Assembly (NCBI RefSeq): GCF_014055005.1
Contig: NZ_CP059570.1
Span: forward strand, 2,666,001 to 2,730,000
DNA: 64,000 nt
Reading direction: 5' to 3'
DNA from: Neisseria dentiae
GTDB lineage: Bacteria; Pseudomonadota; Gammaproteobacteria; Burkholderiales; Neisseriaceae
Shown: in pieces, positions 7,581-15,405 of the stretch
Layout: each line of letters begins with the position of its first letter
How positions within the stretch are numbered: the first letter of the stretch is position 1
Notes under the pieces: model-generated
Databases searched by the model: none
What the model saw: the letters and a program-made list of their open reading frames with translations, nothing else
What the model was told of the DNA's origin: nothing
Position numbers and translations under genes: made by a program

Positions 7581-7596
7581 ATACTATATATGGTGT
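7581..7596 (+). promoter_or_regulatory. NrdR-type box 2 upstream of nrdG
   Basis: ATACTATATATGGTGT matches the NrdR consensus at about 14 of 16 positions. It ends 5 bases before the nrdG start codon, so a bound repressor would cover the promoter or initiation region. NrdR is the nucleotide-sensing repressor of ribonucleotide reductase genes. Confidence 0.78.
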
Positions 7597-7601
7597 TTTA
7601 A

Positions 7602-8078
7602 ATGGATAGGCAAACGCTCAGATTCACCGCCGAGCAAATCGTGTGGCAGGAAGTGCCGGGCGAGGTGTCGCTGGCGTTTTTGTGTTCGGGCTGCCCGTTG
7701 CGCTGCGAAGGCTGCCACAGTACCGATGCCTGGCGTGCGGCCGCCGGTTCGGAGCTGACCGAAGATTATTTGAAAGGCCGTCTGAAACGCTATCGCGGGT
7801 TGATTACCTGCGTGCTGTTTATGGGCGGCGAATGGCTGCCCGATGCGCTGCGCCGTATGTTGGAAGTGGTGCAGGAGGCGGGTTTGAAAAGCTGCTTATA
7901 CACCGGTTTGGAGCGCGAAGAGCTTTCAGACGGCCTGCTGCCGTATCTCACGTTTTTGAAAACCGGCCGTTGGCGGCCGGAATTGGGCGGGTTGGACAGC
8001 GCGGCCACCAACCAACGCTTTATCCGTATCCATTCGGGTGAAAATCTAACCCACTTATTCAGAGGAGCAAACGCATGA
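7602..8078 (+). CDS. nrdG: Anaerobic ribonucleotide reductase activating protein (radical SAM)
   Basis: 158-residue radical-SAM activase that generates the glycyl radical on NrdD using S-adenosylmethionine and a 4Fe-4S cluster. The CX3CX2C cluster motif is Cys31, Cys35 and Cys38 (CPLRCEGC). The size is normal for NrdG. It precedes nrdD and overlaps it by 4 bases (ATGA), implying translational coupling. The start codon lies only 5 bases after an NrdR box with no clear Shine-Dalgarno, so a very short leader or an alternative start is possible. An uptake sequence encodes GRLK inside the gene. Confidence 0.9.
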   Translation: MDRQTLRFTAEQIVWQEVPGEVSLAFLCSGCPLRCEGCHSTDAWRAAAGSELTEDYLKGRLKRYRGLITCVLFMGGEWLPDALRRMLEVVQEAGLKSCLYTGLEREELSDGLLPYLTFLKTGRWRPELGGLDSAATNQRFIRIHSGENLTHLFRGANA

Positions 8079-9856
8079 TACGGCTCACCCCCGAGCAGCT
8101 GAACGGCAAGCTGGCGTTTATGAACGGCTATATTTCGGCGCAAAACGCGGCCGACGGTTCGAAAATGGACGCCAATGCCAACGTTACCCAAAAAAACATC
8201 GCCACGATGGAAGCCGAGCTGATGAAAGATTTTTTCGTGCAGGTCAACCGCGCGCAGGTTTCCCGCAAAATCGAAGAAATCTTCGGCAAGGCCGATGCCG
8301 ATGAATATATCCGCCAAATCGAGGCGCACGAGATTTATGTGCACGATGAAACCAGCCTCAAGCCCTATTGCGTGTCGGTTACGCTGTATCCGTTTTTGCT
8401 CGACGGCTTGGCCAAGCTCGGCGGCGAATCGAAAGCGCCCAAGCATCTGGCATCGTTTTGCGGCTCGTTTATCAATTTGGTGTTTGCCATCAGCGCGCAA
8501 TTCGCCGGCGCGGTGGCCACGGTGGAGTTTTTAACTTATTTCGACTATTTCGCCCGCAAAGACTACGGCCGCGATTACCTGCAAACACACGCGGCGGAAA
8601 TCGCCAACCATATGCAGCAGGTGGTGTACAGCATCAACCAGCCCGCCGCCGCGCGCGGATATCAGAGCGTGTTTTGGAATATTTCGGTATACGACCGCCA
8701 TTATTTCGAAGCCATGTTCGCCGATTTCGTGTTCCCCGATTTCAGCAAGCCCGAGTGGGAGAGCGTGGCCGCTTTGCAATTGTTTTTCCTGAAATGGTTC
8801 AACCGTGAGCGCAGCAAAGCCGTGCTGACTTTCCCCGTGGTAACCGCCGCCATGCTCACCGTAAACGGCAAGTGCAAAGACACCGTGTTTGCCGATCAAA
8901 TGGCGCAGGAGCTGGCCGATGGCAATTCGTTTTTCGTTTACCTTTCCGACAACCCCGATTCGCTCGCCTCATGCTGCCGCCTGCGCAACCAAATCGAAGA
9001 CCACACCTTTTCCTACACCCTCGGCGCGGGCGGCGTGGCCACCGGTTCGATTAACGTGATCACCATCAATATGAACCGTTTGGAGCAAGACGGGCGCGAC
9101 TTGGCGGAAGAGGTGGGCAAAATCCACCGCTACCAATACGCCTACCGCAAACTGATGGAAGAATACCAGGCCGCCGGCATGCTGCCCGTGTACGACGCAG
9201 GCTTTATCACGCTCGACAAACAGTTTCTCACCATCGGCATCAACGGCATGGCCGAAGCCGCCGAATCGCAGGGGATTGCCGTGGGTTACAACGAAGACTA
9301 CGTCAACTTCGTACAAGGCCGTCTGAAAACCATCTATCAGGCAAACCAGGCCGCATCGAAACAATACGGCGTGAAGTTCAACACCGAATTCGTGCCCGCC
9401 GAAAACCTCGGCGTGAAAAACGCCAAATGGGACAAGGCCGACGGCTACAAAGTTGCCCGCGACTGCTACAACTCCTATTTCTATATCGTGGAAGACGAAG
9501 CAACCAACGCGCTCGACAAATTCCTGCTGCACGGCCGCGAGCTTACCGAATGGCTCGACGGCGGCTCCGCCTTGCACCTGAATTTAGACGAAGCCCTGCC
9601 GCAGGCCGGCTACCGCTCGCTGCTCGACATCGCCGCCCAAACCGGCTGCAACTATTTCTGCGTCAATGTGCGCATCACCATCTGCAACGACTGCGGCCAT
9701 ATCGACAAACGCACCCTGCACCAGTGCAGCACCTGCGGCTCGCACCATATCGACCACGGCACCCGCGTCATCGGTTACCTCAAGCGTGTGTCCGCCTTCA
9801 GCAGCGGCCGCCGCAAAGAACACGCGCTCAGGCATTACCACCGCCGCGCCGCCTGA
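8075..9856 (+). CDS. nrdD: Anaerobic ribonucleoside-triphosphate reductase (class III)
   Basis: 593-residue class III reductase that converts ribonucleoside triphosphates to deoxynucleotides without oxygen. Near the C-terminus are the zinc site cysteines (Cys537/540 and Cys551/554) and RVIGYL with the glycyl-radical glycine at about 567. The protein starts directly in the catalytic barrel region and shows no N-terminal ATP-cone, so the usual dATP activity control seems absent; the length agrees. It is expressed with its activase nrdG behind NrdR boxes. Its presence implies true anaerobic DNA precursor synthesis. Confidence 0.93.
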   Translation: MIRLTPEQLNGKLAFMNGYISAQNAADGSKMDANANVTQKNIATMEAELMKDFFVQVNRAQVSRKIEEIFGKADADEYIRQIEAHEIYVHDETSLKPYCVSVTLYPFLLDGLAKLGGESKAPKHLASFCGSFINLVFAISAQFAGAVATVEFLTYFDYFARKDYGRDYLQTHAAEIANHMQQVVYSINQPAAARGYQSVFWNISVYDRHYFEAMFADFVFPDFSKPEWESVAALQLFFLKWFNRERSKAVLTFPVVTAAMLTVNGKCKDTVFADQMAQELADGNSFFVYLSDNPDSLASCCRLRNQIEDHTFSYTLGAGGVATGSINVITINMNRLEQDGRDLAEEVGKIHRYQYAYRKLMEEYQAAGMLPVYDAGFITLDKQFLTIGINGMAEAAESQGIAVGYNEDYVNFVQGRLKTIYQANQAASKQYGVKFNTEFVPAENLGVKNAKWDKADGYKVARDCYNSYFYIVEDEATNALDKFLLHGRELTEWLDGGSALHLNLDEALPQAGYRSLLDIAAQTGCNYFCVNVRITICNDCGHIDKRTLHQCSTCGSHHIDHGTRVIGYLKRVSAFSSGRRKEHALRHYHRRAA

Positions 9857-9884
9857 GGCAGCGGAAATAGAAAAGAAACAGAAA

Positions 9885-10016
9885 GAGACCTTTGCAAAAA
9901 TACCCTTCAGGCCGTCTGAAATACTTAAATTCCGTCATTAGCTTCGCAAGTCCGCTGCGCGGGAATGACGATAATCGGATGTTTCAGACGGCCTAAATGA
10001 ATTTTGCAAAGGTCTC
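9885..10016. repeat. GAGACCTTTGCAAAA-bounded intergenic repeat
   Basis: A 132-bp unit with inverted 15-base termini. Inside are a forward uptake sequence, the arm GTCATTAGCTTCGCAAG and a reverse uptake sequence. It occupies the gap between nrdD and rpsL, followed by a further inverted uptake pair at about 10028-10061. Confidence 0.85.
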
Positions 10017-10120
10017 AGAAAAGGTATCAGGCCGTCTGAAAGAAAGGATTTCAGACGGCCTCAAACTGTGGGCAAAACCCCGCCAAATACCGCAAACCAA
10101 ACACTTTTTTAGCCCACGGC

Positions 10121-10150
10121 TTGACTAAGTGTTTGCACCGAAACTATAAT
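10121..10150 (+). promoter_or_regulatory. Promoter of the str operon
   Basis: TTGACT at 10121-10126 and TATAAT at 10145-10150 with an 18-base spacer: a near-consensus sigma-70 promoter 56 bases ahead of rpsL. Confidence 0.85.
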
Positions 10151-10205
10151 TCCGCTCTTGTCGGCATGGTGCCGGCAAGTATTTCACTCAACAGGACGAG
10201 AAAAT

Positions 10206-10577
10206 ATGCCAACTATCAACCAATTGGTACGCAAAGGCCGTCAAAAGCCCGTGTACGTAAACAAAGTGCCCGCACTGGAAGCGTGCCCGCAAAAACGCGG
10301 CGTATGCACCCGTGTGTACACCACCACCCCGAAAAAACCGAACTCTGCATTGCGTAAAGTATGCAAAGTCCGCCTGACCAACGGTTTCGAAGTGATTTCA
10401 TACATCGGCGGCGAAGGCCACAACCTGCAAGAGCACAGCGTGGTGCTGATCCGCGGCGGCCGTGTAAAAGACTTGCCGGGTGTACGCTACCACACCGTTC
10501 GCGGTTCCCTGGATACCGCAGGCGTTAAAGACCGTAAACAGGCACGCTCCAAATACGGCGCCAAACGCCCCAAATAA
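10206..10577 (+). CDS. rpsL: 30S ribosomal protein S12
   Basis: 123-residue S12, part of the decoding centre. TTPKKPNSALRKV keeps the lysine near position 43, and GGRVKDLPGVRYH keeps the one near 88, so the common streptomycin-resistance substitutions are not present. First gene of the str operon rpsL-rpsG-fusA-tuf-rpsJ, all on the same strand and starting from the near-consensus promoter just upstream. Confidence 0.98.
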   Translation: MPTINQLVRKGRQKPVYVNKVPALEACPQKRGVCTRVYTTTPKKPNSALRKVCKVRLTNGFEVISYIGGEGHNLQEHSVVLIRGGRVKDLPGVRYHTVRGSLDTAGVKDRKQARSKYGAKRPK

Positions 10578-10638
10578 TCCGATAACACCATGGCACGTCG
10601 GTCTTGCCGCCTGAAAAAAGAGAGGCGCGGCCGAGTAA

Positions 10639-10662
10639 GTGAATGCTTCAGATAGGCATTCA
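10639..10662 (+). other. Small hairpin between rpsL and rpsG
   Basis: TGAATGC - ttcagatag - GCATTCA is a 7-bp stem in the 124-base rpsL-rpsG spacer. In enterobacteria this spacer carries the S7 translational-feedback site, so a regulatory role is possible, but the fold is too small to assign one. Confidence 0.4.
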
Positions 10663-10701
10663 TGGGATTGCCCCGACTGAATAGATATTTAAGGAATTAA
10701 A

Positions 10702-11172
10702 ATGCCAAGACGTAGAGAAGTCCCCAAGCGCGACGTATTGCCCGATCCGAAATTCGGCAGCGTCGAGTTGACCAAATTCATGAACGTATTGATGATTGAC
10801 GGTAAAAAATCCGTTGCCGAGCGCATCGTTTATGGCGCCCTCGAGCAAATCGAGAAAAAAACCGGCAAAGCAGCAATCGAAGTGTTCAACGAAGCCATTG
10901 CCAACGCCAAACCCGTTGTAGAAGTGAAAAGCCGCCGTGTCGGCGGTGCCAACTACCAAGTTCCTGTTGAGGTTCGCCCTTCACGCCGCTTGGCTCTGGC
11001 AATGCGCTGGGTGCGCGACGCCGCCCGCAAACGCGGTGAAAAATCCATGGACCTGCGCCTGGCAGGCGAATTGATCGACGCAGCCGAAGGCCGCGGCGGC
11101 GCCATGAAAAAACGTGAAGAAGTACACCGCATGGCCGAAGCCAACAAAGCCTTCTCACACTTCCGTTTCTAA
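10702..11172 (+). CDS. rpsG: 30S ribosomal protein S7
   Basis: 156-residue S7, the primary 16S rRNA-binding protein that nucleates assembly of the small-subunit head. It begins MPRRREVPKRDVLPDPKFGS, as usual for the family, and has a clear AAGGAATTAAA region before the start. Second gene of the str operon; fusA follows after 18 bases. Confidence 0.98.
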   Translation: MPRRREVPKRDVLPDPKFGSVELTKFMNVLMIDGKKSVAERIVYGALEQIEKKTGKAAIEVFNEAIANAKPVVEVKSRRVGGANYQVPVEVRPSRRLALAMRWVRDAARKRGEKSMDLRLAGELIDAAEGRGGAMKKREEVHRMAEANKAFSHFRF

Positions 11173-11190
11173 TTTTGAAAGGCGAATAAA

Positions 11191-13296
11191 ATGGCTCGCA
11201 AAACCCCGATTAACCTTTATCGCAATATCGGTATTTCCGCCCACATCGACGCGGGTAAAACCACCACTACCGAGCGCATCCTGTTCTATACCGGCCTGAC
11301 CCACAAACTGGGCGAAGTACACGACGGTGCCGCCACCACCGACTACATGGAACAAGAGCAAGAACGCGGTATTACCATTACTTCCGCCGCTGTAACTTCC
11401 TACTGGAAAGGTATGGGCGGCCAGTTCCCCGAGCACCGCTTCAACATCATCGACACCCCGGGACACGTTGACTTTACCGTAGAGGTAGAGCGCTCCATGC
11501 GCGTACTCGACGGTGCGGTGATGGTTTACTGCGCGGTAGGCGGCGTACAGCCCCAGTCGGAAACTGTATGGCGCCAAGCCAATAAATACAAAGTGCCGCG
11601 TTTGGCCTTTGTAAACAAAATGGACCGCCAAGGCGCCAACTTCTTCCGCGTGGTCGAGCAAATGCGCACCCGCCTGCGCGCCAACCCCGTTCCCATCGTT
11701 ATCCCCGTGGGTGCCGAAGACGGCTTCGAGGGCGTGGTTGACCTGCTGAAAATGAAAGCCATCATTTGGAACGAGGCCGACAAAGGCACCACATTCGAAT
11801 ACGGCGACATTCCCGCAGATTTGGTTGCCACCGCCGAAGAATGGCGTCAAAACATGATTGAAGCCGCGGCCGAAGCCAGCGAAGAGCTGATGGACAAATA
11901 CTTGGGTGGCGAAGAGCTGACCGAAGCCGAAATCGTGGCCGCATTGCGCGACCGCACCCTGGCCGGCGAAATCCAGCCGATGTTGTGCGGCTCTGCCTTC
12001 AAAAACAAAGGCGTGCAACGTATGCTCGACGCCGTGGTAGAGTTCCTGCCCGCGCCGACCGACATTCCCCCGGTGCAAGGCATCAACCCGAACAACGAAG
12101 AACCCGACAGCCGCCAGGCAAGCGACGATGCCAAATTCTCGGCATTGGCGTTCAAAATGCTGAACGACAAATACGTCGGCCAGCTGACTTTCATCCGCGT
12201 GTATTCAGGCGTGGTGAAATCAGGCGACACCGTTATCAACTCGGTTAAAGGCACCCGCGAGCGTATCGGCCGTTTGGTACAGATGACCGCCGCCGACCGT
12301 ACCGAAATCGAAGAAGTGCGCGCAGGCGACATCGCCGCCGCCATCGGTTTGAAAGACGTAACCACCGGCGAAACCCTGTGTGCCGAAGATGCGCCGATTA
12401 TCTTGGAACGCATGGAATTCCCCGAGCCGGTGATTCACGTTGCCGTCGAGCCGAAAACCAAAGCCGACCAAGAGAAAATGGGTATCGCGCTGAACCGCTT
12501 GGCTAAAGAAGACCCGTCTTTCCGCGTACGCACCGACGAAGAATCCGGCCAAACCATTATTTCCGGTATGGGCGAATTGCACTTGGAAATCATCGTCGAC
12601 CGCATGAAACGCGAATTCGGCGTGGAAGCCAACGTAGGCGCACCGCAAGTGGCCTACCGCGAAACCATCCGCAAAGAAGTGGAATCCGAAGCCAAACACG
12701 TTAAACAATCCGGCGGTAAAGGCCAATACGGTCACGTTGTGATTAAAATGGAACCGCTGGAACCCGGCGGCGCAGGCTACGAATTTATCGACGAGATCAA
12801 AGGCGGCGTGATTCCGCGCGAATTCATCCCCTCTGTCGACAAAGGTATCCGCGACACCCTGCCCAACGGTATCGTTGCCGGCTACCCCGTGGTTGACGTG
12901 CGCATCCGCCTGATTTTCGGTTCTTACCACGATGTGGACTCTTCTCAAATCGCCTTTGAATTGGCCGCTTCCATGGCCTTCAAAGAAGGTATGAAAAAAG
13001 CCTCTCCGGTGTTGCTGGAGCCGATTATGGCCGTTGAAGTGGAAACTCCCGAAGACTACATGGGCGACGTGATGGGCGACCTGAACCGCCGCCGCGGTAT
13101 CGTTTTGGGTATGGACGACGACGGCATCGGCGGCAAGAAAGTCCGCGCCGAAGTGCCGCTGGCAGAAATGTTCGGTTACTCGACCGACCTGCGTTCCGCC
13201 ACCCAAGGCCGTGCAACCTACTCGATGGAGTTCAAGAAATACGCAGAAGCTCCCGCACACGTTGCCGCACAAGTTACAGAAGCCCGCAAAGGCTAA
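11191..13296 (+). CDS. fusA: Elongation factor G
   Basis: 701-residue EF-G, the GTPase that drives ribosomal translocation. The P-loop reads AHIDAGKTTT near residues 17-26, the G3 motif DTPGHVDF near 90 and NKMD near 142, followed by the usual domains II-V. Length is normal and the frame is uninterrupted. Third gene of the str operon, ending before an inverted uptake-sequence hairpin. Confidence 0.98.
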   Translation: MARKTPINLYRNIGISAHIDAGKTTTTERILFYTGLTHKLGEVHDGAATTDYMEQEQERGITITSAAVTSYWKGMGGQFPEHRFNIIDTPGHVDFTVEVERSMRVLDGAVMVYCAVGGVQPQSETVWRQANKYKVPRLAFVNKMDRQGANFFRVVEQMRTRLRANPVPIVIPVGAEDGFEGVVDLLKMKAIIWNEADKGTTFEYGDIPADLVATAEEWRQNMIEAAAEASEELMDKYLGGEELTEAEIVAALRDRTLAGEIQPMLCGSAFKNKGVQRMLDAVVEFLPAPTDIPPVQGINPNNEEPDSRQASDDAKFSALAFKMLNDKYVGQLTFIRVYSGVVKSGDTVINSVKGTRERIGRLVQMTAADRTEIEEVRAGDIAAAIGLKDVTTGETLCAEDAPIILERMEFPEPVIHVAVEPKTKADQEKMGIALNRLAKEDPSFRVRTDEESGQTIISGMGELHLEIIVDRMKREFGVEANVGAPQVAYRETIRKEVESEAKHVKQSGGKGQYGHVVIKMEPLEPGGAGYEFIDEIKGGVIPREFIPSVDKGIRDTLPNGIVAGYPVVDVRIRLIFGSYHDVDSSQIAFELAASMAFKEGMKKASPVLLEPIMAVEVETPEDYMGDVMGDLNRRRGIVLGMDDDGIGGKKVRAEVPLAEMFGYSTDLRSATQGRATYSMEFKKYAEAPAHVAAQVTEARKG

Positions 13297-13307
13297 ACTG
13301 TTGAAAC

Positions 13308-13332
13308 AGGCCGTCTGAAATTTCAGACGGCC
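13308..13332. terminator. Inverted uptake-sequence hairpin between fusA and tuf
   Basis: AGGCCGTCTGAAATTTCAGACGGCC is a nearly continuous palindrome 11 bases after fusA. As tuf follows in the same direction after 44 bases, it may partially terminate or stabilise the fusA message; a separate tuf promoter is not clear. Confidence 0.65.
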
Positions 13333-13376
13333 GCATCCCTGTTCTTTAATCGTTCTTTATATAAAGGAATTAGCTC

Positions 13377-14561
13377 ATGGCTAAAGAGAAATTCGAGCGG
13401 AGCAAACCGCACGTAAACGTTGGCACCATCGGTCACGTTGACCATGGTAAAACCACTTTGACTGCCGCACTGACCACCATTCTGGCCGAAAAATTCGGCG
13501 GTCAGGCTAAAGGCTACGACCAAATCGACAATGCCCCGGAAGAAAAAGCCCGCGGCATCACCATTAACACCTCACACGTAGAATACGAAACCGAAGGCCG
13601 CCACTACGCCCACGTAGACTGCCCGGGCCACGCCGACTACGTTAAAAACATGATTACCGGTGCCGCCCAAATGGACGGCGCGATTCTGGTGGTATCCGCT
13701 GCCGACGGCCCTATGCCGCAAACCCGCGAACACATCCTGCTGGCCCGTCAGGTAGGCGTACCCTACATCATCGTATTCATGAACAAATGCGACATGGTTG
13801 ACGATGCCGAGCTGCTGGAGCTGGTTGAAATGGAAATCCGCGACCTGCTGTCAAGCTACGACTTCCCCGGCGACGACTGCCCGATCGTACAAGGTTCCGC
13901 CCTGCGCGCCTTGGAAGGCGATGCCGCTTACAAAGAAAAAATCTTCGAACTGGCCGCCGCTTTGGACAGCTACATCCCCACGCCCGAGCGTGCCGTAGAC
14001 AAACCCTTCCTGCTGCCGATTGAAGACGTATTCTCAATTTCCGGCCGCGGCACCGTGGTAACCGGCCGTGTAGAGCGCGGTATCATCAACGTAGGTGACG
14101 AGATCGAAATCGTCGGTCTGAAAGCCACCCAAAAAACCACCTGTACCGGTGTGGAAATGTTCCGCAAGCTGCTGGATCAAGGCCAAGCCGGCGACAACGT
14201 AGGCGTACTGCTGCGCGGCACCAAACGTGAAGAAGTAGAGCGCGGCCAAGTATTGGCCAAGCCCGGTTCCATCACCCCGCACACCAAGTTCAAAGCAGAA
14301 GTGTATGTGTTGAGCAAAGAAGAGGGCGGCCGCCACACTCCGTTCTTCGCAAACTACCGTCCGCAATTCTACTTCCGCACCACCGACGTTACCGGCGCGG
14401 TAACTTTGGAAGAGGGCGTAGAAATGGTAATGCCGGGTGAAAACGTAACCATCACCGTAGAACTGATTGCGCCGATCGCCATGGAAGACGGTTTGCGTTT
14501 TGCGATTCGCGAAGGCGGCCGCACCGTAGGTGCAGGCGTGGTATCTTCTATCATCGCTTAA
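13377..14561 (+). CDS. tuf: Elongation factor Tu
   Basis: 394-residue EF-Tu, the GTPase that delivers aminoacyl-tRNA to the ribosome. GHVDHGKTTL near residues 19-28, DCPGHADY near 81 and NKCD near 136 give an intact G domain, followed by the two beta-barrel domains. Neisseria usually carry two tuf genes; only this one is in the window. It is followed by rpsJ after 17 bases. Confidence 0.98.
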   Translation: MAKEKFERSKPHVNVGTIGHVDHGKTTLTAALTTILAEKFGGQAKGYDQIDNAPEEKARGITINTSHVEYETEGRHYAHVDCPGHADYVKNMITGAAQMDGAILVVSAADGPMPQTREHILLARQVGVPYIIVFMNKCDMVDDAELLELVEMEIRDLLSSYDFPGDDCPIVQGSALRALEGDAAYKEKIFELAAALDSYIPTPERAVDKPFLLPIEDVFSISGRGTVVTGRVERGIINVGDEIEIVGLKATQKTTCTGVEMFRKLLDQGQAGDNVGVLLRGTKREEVERGQVLAKPGSITPHTKFKAEVYVLSKEEGGRHTPFFANYRPQFYFRTTDVTGAVTLEEGVEMVMPGENVTITVELIAPIAMEDGLRFAIREGGRTVGAGVVSSIIA

Positions 14562-14578
14562 TTTAAGGATATTGATAA

Positions 14579-14890
14579 ATGGCAAACCAAAAAATCCGTA
14601 TCCGCCTGAAAGCGTATGATTACAGCCTGATCGACCGTTCGGCCCAAGAAATCGTTGAAACCGCCAAGCGTACCGGTGCCGTTGTTAAAGGCCCGATTCC
14701 GCTGCCGACCAAAATCGAGCGTTTCAACATTCTGCGTTCGCCGCACGTGAACAAAACTTCACGCGAGCAATTGGAAATCCGCACCCACCTGCGCCTGATG
14801 GACATCGTGGACTGGACCGACAAAACGACCGATGCTTTGATGAAACTCGACCTGCCCGCAGGTGTGGACGTAGAAATCAAAGTGCAGTAA
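14579..14890 (+). CDS. rpsJ: 30S ribosomal protein S10
   Basis: 103-residue S10 beginning MANQKIRIRLKAYDYSLID; in the NusB-S10 complex it also takes part in antitermination. In most relatives rpsJ leads directly into rplC of the S10 operon. Here it ends at a strong terminator and rplC lies about 16.8 kb away, so rpsJ works as the last gene of the str operon. Confidence 0.98.
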   Translation: MANQKIRIRLKAYDYSLIDRSAQEIVETAKRTGAVVKGPIPLPTKIERFNILRSPHVNKTSREQLEIRTHLRLMDIVDWTDKTTDALMKLDLPAGVDVEIKVQ

Positions 14891-14911
14891 TTCAGGTTGT
14901 CAATCTGAACA

Positions 14912-14946
14912 AAACCCCGCAAGGCTTGGCTTTGCGGGGTTTTTTT
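14912..14946 (+). terminator. Terminator of the str operon
   Basis: AACCCCGCAAGGC - ttg - GCTTTGCGGGGTTTTTTT: an 8-bp GC-rich stem with a seven-T tail, 22 bases after rpsJ. It closes the operon before the rearranged region. Confidence 0.93.
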
Positions 14947-14982
14947 AGACGGCCTGAGGCATTTTTAAAATTTGTTTAGGCC

Positions 14983-15122
14983 GAGACCTTTGCAAAAATA
15001 CCTTGAAGCCGTCTGAAATATTCAACCATCGTCATACTCGGGCTTGAGCCGAGTATCCATCTTTTTGGTTTTCAGAAATTTTTTAAGAAAGTGAGATACT
15101 CGGCTCAAGCCCGATAATGATG
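14983..15122. repeat. GAGACCTTTGCAAAA end plus palindromic CGGGCTTGAG repeat
   Basis: Starts with GAGACCTTTGCAAAA and an imperfect uptake sequence, then a palindromic unit (15030-15122) with CGTCATACTCGGGCTTGAGC and its inverted arm ACTCGGCTCAAGCCCGAT. The two repeat families are joined here. They fill much of the 484-base gap between rpsJ and pyrB. Confidence 0.75.
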
Positions 15123-15182
15123 TGCATACTTTTTTCTTCAGTTGATTAACCATAGAAATTTGAGAAACCGCAAATGCTGTTG

Positions 15183-15214
15183 AGGCCGTCTGAAACAATG
15201 CTTTCAGACGGCCT
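15183..15214. terminator. Inverted uptake-sequence hairpin upstream of the pyrB leader
   Basis: AGGCCGTCTGAAA - caatgc - TTTCAGACGGCCT. It immediately precedes a candidate -10 (GATAAT at 15226), so it marks the upstream boundary of the pyrBI transcription unit. Confidence 0.6.
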
Positions 15215-15261
15215 TCGGTTTGTGCGATAATCGGCCAAAGTTTACCGACCGCAAAGCCGCC

Positions 15262-15405
15262 ATGTTTTCCGTTTGCCCATGCCGCCTTTTCAGCCGTGCT
15301 GCCCGCCGCAGCGGTTTTGCCGTTTTCCGACAATGCCCGTATCCACGGGCTTTTTTATGGAAAAAGGAAATGTCATGCCTAATCTGCTTTACCGTCAAAA
15401 TGTGA
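15262..15405 (+). CDS. Possible pyrBI leader peptide (47 aa)
   Basis: A short reading frame starting ATG at 15262 encodes MFSVCPCRLFSRAARR... It runs through U-rich stretches (GGTTTTGCC, CGTTTTCC), spans the intrinsic terminator at 15335-15356 and ends 31 bases inside pyrB in another frame. This layout parallels the pyrL leader of Escherichia coli pyrBI, where coupled translation at low UTP prevents terminator formation. No strong Shine-Dalgarno is visible, so translation is inferred from the geometry. Confidence 0.5.
   Translation: MFSVCPCRLFSRAARRSGFAVFRQCPYPRAFLWKKEMSCLICFTVKM
15335..15356 (+). terminator. Attenuator hairpin before pyrB
   Basis: GCCCGT - atcc - ACGGGC followed by TTTTTT, only 18 bases before the pyrB start codon. 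An intrinsic terminator so close to the gene it precedes is best explained as a transcription attenuator. Confidence 0.75.

Noticed and set aside
10206..10577. Streptomycin-resistance alleles in rpsL
   Set aside because: The lysines near positions 43 and 88 are wild type.
12220..13272. Long reverse-strand frame opposite fusA
   Set aside because: Antisense shadow of a highly expressed GC-rich gene; His/Phe/Val-rich with no motifs.
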